The position numbers and the translations under genes are program-made. From Buttiauxella agrestis ATCC 33320 (lineage in GTDB: Bacteria > Pseudomonadota > Gammaproteobacteria > Enterobacterales > Enterobacteriaceae), in contig JALKFA010000001.1 of NCBI GenBank assembly GCA_024169445.1, forward strand, positions 992,001 through 1,056,000: DNA of 64,000 bases, written 5' to 3'. Of this stretch, positions 60,664 through 64,000 are shown piece by piece. Position 1 is the stretch's first letter, and every line of letters begins with the position of its first letter. The notes below the pieces were generated by a model, which was not told the DNA's origin, did no database searches, and was given only the letters and a program-made list of their open reading frames with translations.

Positions 60664-62055
60664 TCAATTTTTCTCAGGCGGGAAAATGAGGTTTAACACG
60701 ATAGCGGTGATACCACCGGCCGCAATCCCGGAAGAGAGCAGCGTTTTCAACCAGTCAGGTGCAAATTGTAAAATTAACGGTTGTTGAGACACGCCCATCC
60801 CGACCGCCAGAGACAGCGCGATAATCATAATCGCACGGCGATTCAGTGGTTCGCGGGAAACAATACGCACACCAGAAGCGGCAATAGTGCCAAACATCAC
60901 GATCGTCGCGCCGCCTAATACCGGCTCAGGAATGTGCTGGACAAACCCGCTTACTGCCGGGAACAAGCCGAGAACGATCAACATCAGTGCGACGACAAAA
61001 CCGACGTAGCGGCTGGCAACGCCGGTAAGCTGAATCACGCCGTTGTTCTGGCCGAAGCAGGAGTTAGGGAAGGTATTGAATACCGCAGAAACACAGGAGT
61101 TCAAGCCATTAGCCAACACGCCACCTTTCAGGCGCTTCATATATAGAGGACCTGAAACTGGCTGCTCAGAAACGTCAGAAGTCGCGGTAATATCGCCAAT
61201 GGTTTCCAGTGAGGTCACCATAAAGACCAGCATCAGCGGGACTAGCAGATTCCAGTCAATGCCCAGGCCGTAATACAACGGCGTTGGCACCATAATCAGT
61301 TCGGTGTTGGTTGACGGGGCAACATTCGGCAGCATGCCCATCGCCCAGGCCAGCGCATAACCCACTGCCATGGCGATAACCAGAGAAGCCACGCGCAAGT
61401 AAGCGTTGCGCTGGCGGTTTAGCAGAATGATGACCAGCAGTACAGCACCTGCCAGCAGCAGATTTTTTGGCGCGCCAAAGGTATGGTCGCTCATCGCGGC
61501 ATAGCCACCGCCGATAGACGTCAGGCCAACCTGAATAAGAGAAAGGCCGATAATCATCACCACCACACCTGAAACCAGCGGGGTGATGATGCGGCGAGCC
61601 AGATGCAGGAAGCGCGATAACAGCATTTCGGTGCAGCTTGCGAGCATTAATGTGCCAAACAGGGCGGCCATCATGGTCGGAACATCGGCCCCGCCATTTT
61701 TCAATGCCATACCGCCCATAATTAACGGTGAAACAAAGTTAAAACTGGTGCCCTGAATAGACAGAAGCCCAGAGCCCACCGGGCCCCAGGCTTTAATCTG
61801 AATAATCGATGCCACGCCGGAGGCGAACAACGACATACTGATAATATGTTGGGTATCTTCGGCTGGAAGTCCCAGAGCCTGGCAAATCAACATCGCCGGT
61901 GTGATCACCGCAACAAACATCGCTAATAAGTGCTGACCGGCAGCAAAAAGAGTCTGTGGGAGAGGGGGTCTGTCCTCGAGGCGGTAAATCAATTCACTGG
62001 AACGAGCCTGAGCAACCGATTGCGCACCTTCAGACTCAACAGCATTAACAGACAT
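60664..62055 (-). CDS. xanP: Xanthine permease XanP
   Basis: 463 residues, the E. coli length. An NCS2/NAT-family proton symporter with about 12-14 inner-membrane helices; the family signature lies around [17 protein letters not shown] (about residue 325), and the substrate-site Glu lies in [18 protein letters not shown]. It takes up xanthine. A PurR-type box about 55 bases upstream suggests purine control. Divergent from gltS. Confidence 0.96.
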   Translation of the reverse strand: MSVNAVESEGAQSVAQARSSELIYRLEDRPPLPQTLFAAGQHLLAMFVAVITPAMLICQALGLPAEDTQHIISMSLFASGVASIIQIKAWGPVGSGLLSIQGTSFNFVSPLIMGGMALKNGGADVPTMMAALFGTLMLASCTEMLLSRFLHLARRIITPLVSGVVVMIIGLSLIQVGLTSIGGGYAAMSDHTFGAPKNLLLAGAVLLVIILLNRQRNAYLRVASLVIAMAVGYALAWAMGMLPNVAPSTNTELIMVPTPLYYGLGIDWNLLVPLMLVFMVTSLETIGDITATSDVSEQPVSGPLYMKRLKGGVLANGLNSCVSAVFNTFPNSCFGQNNGVIQLTGVASRYVGFVVALMLIVLGLFPAVSGFVQHIPEPVLGGATIVMFGTIAASGVRIVSREPLNRRAIMIIALSLAVGMGVSQQPLILQFAPDWLKTLLSSGIAAGGITAIVLNLIFPPEKN

Positions 62056-62108
62056 CAGAAATTATCCCTTGCCGAAAAAACGGTGATTTTAACGGACTGG
62101 ATGGTAAA

Positions 62109-62122
62109 AGCAAACGTTTGCT
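62109..62122. promoter_or_regulatory. PurR-type operator between xanP and gltS
   Basis: AGCAAACGTTTGCT is a perfect 14-bp palindrome with the PurR core CAAACGTTTG. It lies 54 bases upstream of the xanP start and about 160 bases from gltS. PurR with hypoxanthine or guanine represses purine synthesis and transport genes; here it would control xanthine uptake. Confidence 0.7.
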
Positions 62123-62284
62123 AACAATGTTTCTTAAGATAAAAATCACATATACCGAGCTTTTTATATAACTTTCGACTCTTTTTTGGTTAAAATCCGG
62201 CTACTGATTTTTCTAGAACCTGAAATTCCAGTGAAGGATAAATTAAAGCGTCTGTGAGAAATATGCGCAAACAGGAGCAATTCT

Positions 62285-63487
62285 ATGTTTTATCTCGACA
62301 CCCTTTCTACCCTTGTTGCTGCGACTCTCGTGTTGTTACTGGGCCGAAAAATGGTCCATACCATACCGCTATTAAAAAAATACACTATCCCTGAACCTGT
62401 AGCGGGTGGGTTGTTAATCGCCCTGGCCTTACTGGTGCTCAAAAAAAGCGTCGGCTGGGAATTTGAATTTGATATGAGTCTGAAAGACCCATTGATGCTG
62501 GCTTTCTTTGCCACCATCGGTCTGAATGCCAACCTTTCCAGCTTGCGTGCAGGCGGCAAAGTTGTCGGTATTTTCCTGATCGTGGTAGTAGGTTTGCTGG
62601 TGATGCAAAACGCCATCGGTATTGGTATGGCGAGCCTGTTAGGTCTTGACCCGTTAATGGGCTTACTGGCAGGTTCCATTACCCTGTCTGGTGGCCACGG
62701 TACCGGTGCGGCGTGGAGTAAATTATTTAGCGAGCGTTATGGTTTCCAGAACGCCACCGAAGTTGCGATGGCTTGCGCAACATTTGGTTTGGTACTGGGT
62801 GGTTTGATTGGCGGGCCGGTGGCGCGTTACCTGGTCAAACACTCATCCACACCTGATGGCACGCCAGAAGATAGCGTAGATCCAACGGCCTTCGAAAAAC
62901 CTGCGGTTGGGCGCATGATCACCTCTATGGTGCTGATTGAAACTATCGCGATGATTGCTATCTGCCTTACTACTGGCAAGTTTGTAGCGCATCTTATTCA
63001 AGGCACCAGCTTTGAATTACCGACGTTCGTTTGTGTGCTATTTATTGGGGTTATCCTAAGCAATACACTCTCACTGCTCGGCTTCTATCGGGTATTTGAA
63101 CGCGCGGTTTCCGTGCTGGGGAACGTTTGTTTGTCTCTGTTCCTCGCTATGGCGCTGATGAGCCTGAAGCTGTGGGAACTGGCGTCACTGGCGTTGCCAA
63201 TGTTGGCAATTCTGACGGTGCAAACCATCTTTATGGCGCTATATGCGATTTTCGTGACGTATCGCTTGATGGGTAAAAACTATGATGCAGCGGTACTTGC
63301 CGCGGGCCATTGTGGTTTTGGCCTTGGGGCAACACCAACGGCTATCGCCAATATGCAGGCGATTACCGAGCGTTTTGGCCCGTCACACATGGCGTTTCTG
63401 GTGGTTCCGATGGTTGGCGCGTTCTTTATTGATATCGTCAACGCGATAGTCATCAAGCTGTACCTGATGCTGCCAATCTTTGGCTAA
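62285..63487 (+). CDS. gltS: Sodium:glutamate symporter GltS
   Basis: 400 residues (401 in E. coli). An inner-membrane ESS-family transporter with two inverted five-helix repeats and re-entrant loops GSITLSGGHGTGAAW and AGHCGFGLGATPTAIANMQA. It imports glutamate with Na+. The start MFYLDTLSTLVAATLV has an AGGAG ribosome site. Its stop is 4 bases from the convergent recG stop, with no terminator between. Confidence 0.97.
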   Translation: MFYLDTLSTLVAATLVLLLGRKMVHTIPLLKKYTIPEPVAGGLLIALALLVLKKSVGWEFEFDMSLKDPLMLAFFATIGLNANLSSLRAGGKVVGIFLIVVVGLLVMQNAIGIGMASLLGLDPLMGLLAGSITLSGGHGTGAAWSKLFSERYGFQNATEVAMACATFGLVLGGLIGGPVARYLVKHSSTPDGTPEDSVDPTAFEKPAVGRMITSMVLIETIAMIAICLTTGKFVAHLIQGTSFELPTFVCVLFIGVILSNTLSLLGFYRVFERAVSVLGNVCLSLFLAMALMSLKLWELASLALPMLAILTVQTIFMALYAIFVTYRLMGKNYDAAVLAAGHCGFGLGATPTAIANMQAITERFGPSHMAFLVVPMVGAFFIDIVNAIVIKLYLMLPIFG

Positions 63488-63491
63488 GCAA

Positions 63492-64000
63492 TCAGGCGTT
63501 TGAATAGCGTTCCGTTTCAGGCATCCAGCGTTCGATGAGCGCGGTTGCCTGTTGCGGATAGCGTTCATGGATATGGCGTGCAAGGCGCTGCACTTCAGGA
63601 ATCATCGCCTGGTCGCGCAGTAAATCTGCCACTTTAAACTCGGCATTCCCTGTCTGACGCGTACCGAGTAATTCCCCCGGCCCACGAATTTCCAAATCTT
63701 TTTGTGCAATCACAAAACCATCGTTGCTGTCGCGCAGCACCTGTAAACGCAGTTGCGCAGTTTTTGACAGCGGCGATTTGTACAGCAACACACAATGGGA
63801 TGCAACGGCCCCACGTCCCACACGGCCGCGCAGTTGGTGGAGTTGTGCAAGCCCGAGGCGCTCAGGGTTTTCGATAATCATCAGGCTGGCATTTGGGACA
63901 TCAACGCCCACTTCAATGACCGTTGTAGCGACTAAAAGATGAATCGACCCTTCTTTGAAAGCCTGCATAACGGCCTGCTTTTCTTGCGGCTTCATGCGCC
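63492..64000 (-). CDS. recG: ATP-dependent DNA helicase RecG (3' part only)
   Basis: The C-terminal 169 codons of a gene that continues beyond the right edge. Visible are the end of the second RecA-like domain with motif V-like LLVATTVIEVGVDVPNASLM and motif VI HQLRGRVGRG, followed by the RecG C-terminal segment with ...LIERWMPETERYSNA. RecG remodels stalled forks and branched DNA. The full protein is about 693 residues in E. coli. gltS is convergent. Confidence 0.97.
   Translation of the reverse strand, partial: RMKPQEKQAVMQAFKEGSIHLLVATTVIEVGVDVPNASLMIIENPERLGLAQLHQLRGRVGRGAVASHCVLLYKSPLSKTAQLRLQVLRDSNDGFVIAQKDLEIRGPGELLGTRQTGNAEFKVADLLRDQAMIPEVQRLARHIHERYPQQATALIERWMPETERYSNA

Overview
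The window is a stretch of chromosome from a member of the Enterobacteriaceae. Almost every protein matches its Escherichia coli K-12 counterpart in length and over long recognisable blocks of sequence, and the rRNA operon, Spot 42 and CsrC RNAs and oriC are of enteric type. I cannot fix the genus from the sequence alone. It is not E. coli: several spacers and accessory genes differ. No phage, insertion sequence, CRISPR array or defence island is visible, and I found no clearly new multi-gene system. The notable points are gene-order novelty and small elements.

Layout. Positions 1-3224 hold the start of pstS with its PhoB boxes, followed by a two-gene insert (exported amidohydrolase plus AraC/GyrI-type regulator) that E. 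coli lacks between pstS and glmS. Positions 3413-6794 carry glmS and glmU (UDP-GlcNAc synthesis). Positions 7110-14004 are the nine-gene atp operon. Positions 14624-18572 are rsmG, mnmG, the replication origin oriC, mioC and asnC, followed by asnA, viaA-ravA and kup. Positions 24837-30763 are the ribose regulon (rbsDACBKR) with two RbsR-type operators. Next come hsrA and yieP, then a complete rRNA operon (16S, tRNA-Glu, 23S, 5S) at 33035-38484.

Downstream of the rRNA operon are mobA-mobB, yihD, srkA-dsbA, yihG, polA, spf (with the tiny spfP reading frame), engB, csrC, yihI, an unlisted 44-residue membrane ORF, hemN, the nitrogen-control genes glnG-glnL-glnA, typA, yihX-yihY-dtd, fabY, yicH, xanP, gltS and the 3' end of recG.

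How it fits together. The window holds the origin with close neighbours that are often highly expressed (ATP synthase, rRNA). It also has a DnaA-box theme (oriC, mioC promoter, polA upstream region), a phosphate-regulated gene at the left edge, and a nitrogen-regulated glnALG unit with a sigma-54 promoter and NtrC sites. Compared with E. coli K-12, two junctions are rearranged. The rRNA operon joins the left flank of rrnC (yieP) to the right flank of rrnA (mobB). fabY (yiiD) abuts yicH-xanP-gltS-recG, which in K-12 lie on the other side of oriC. Comparisons with E. coli are from memory; no database search was run.
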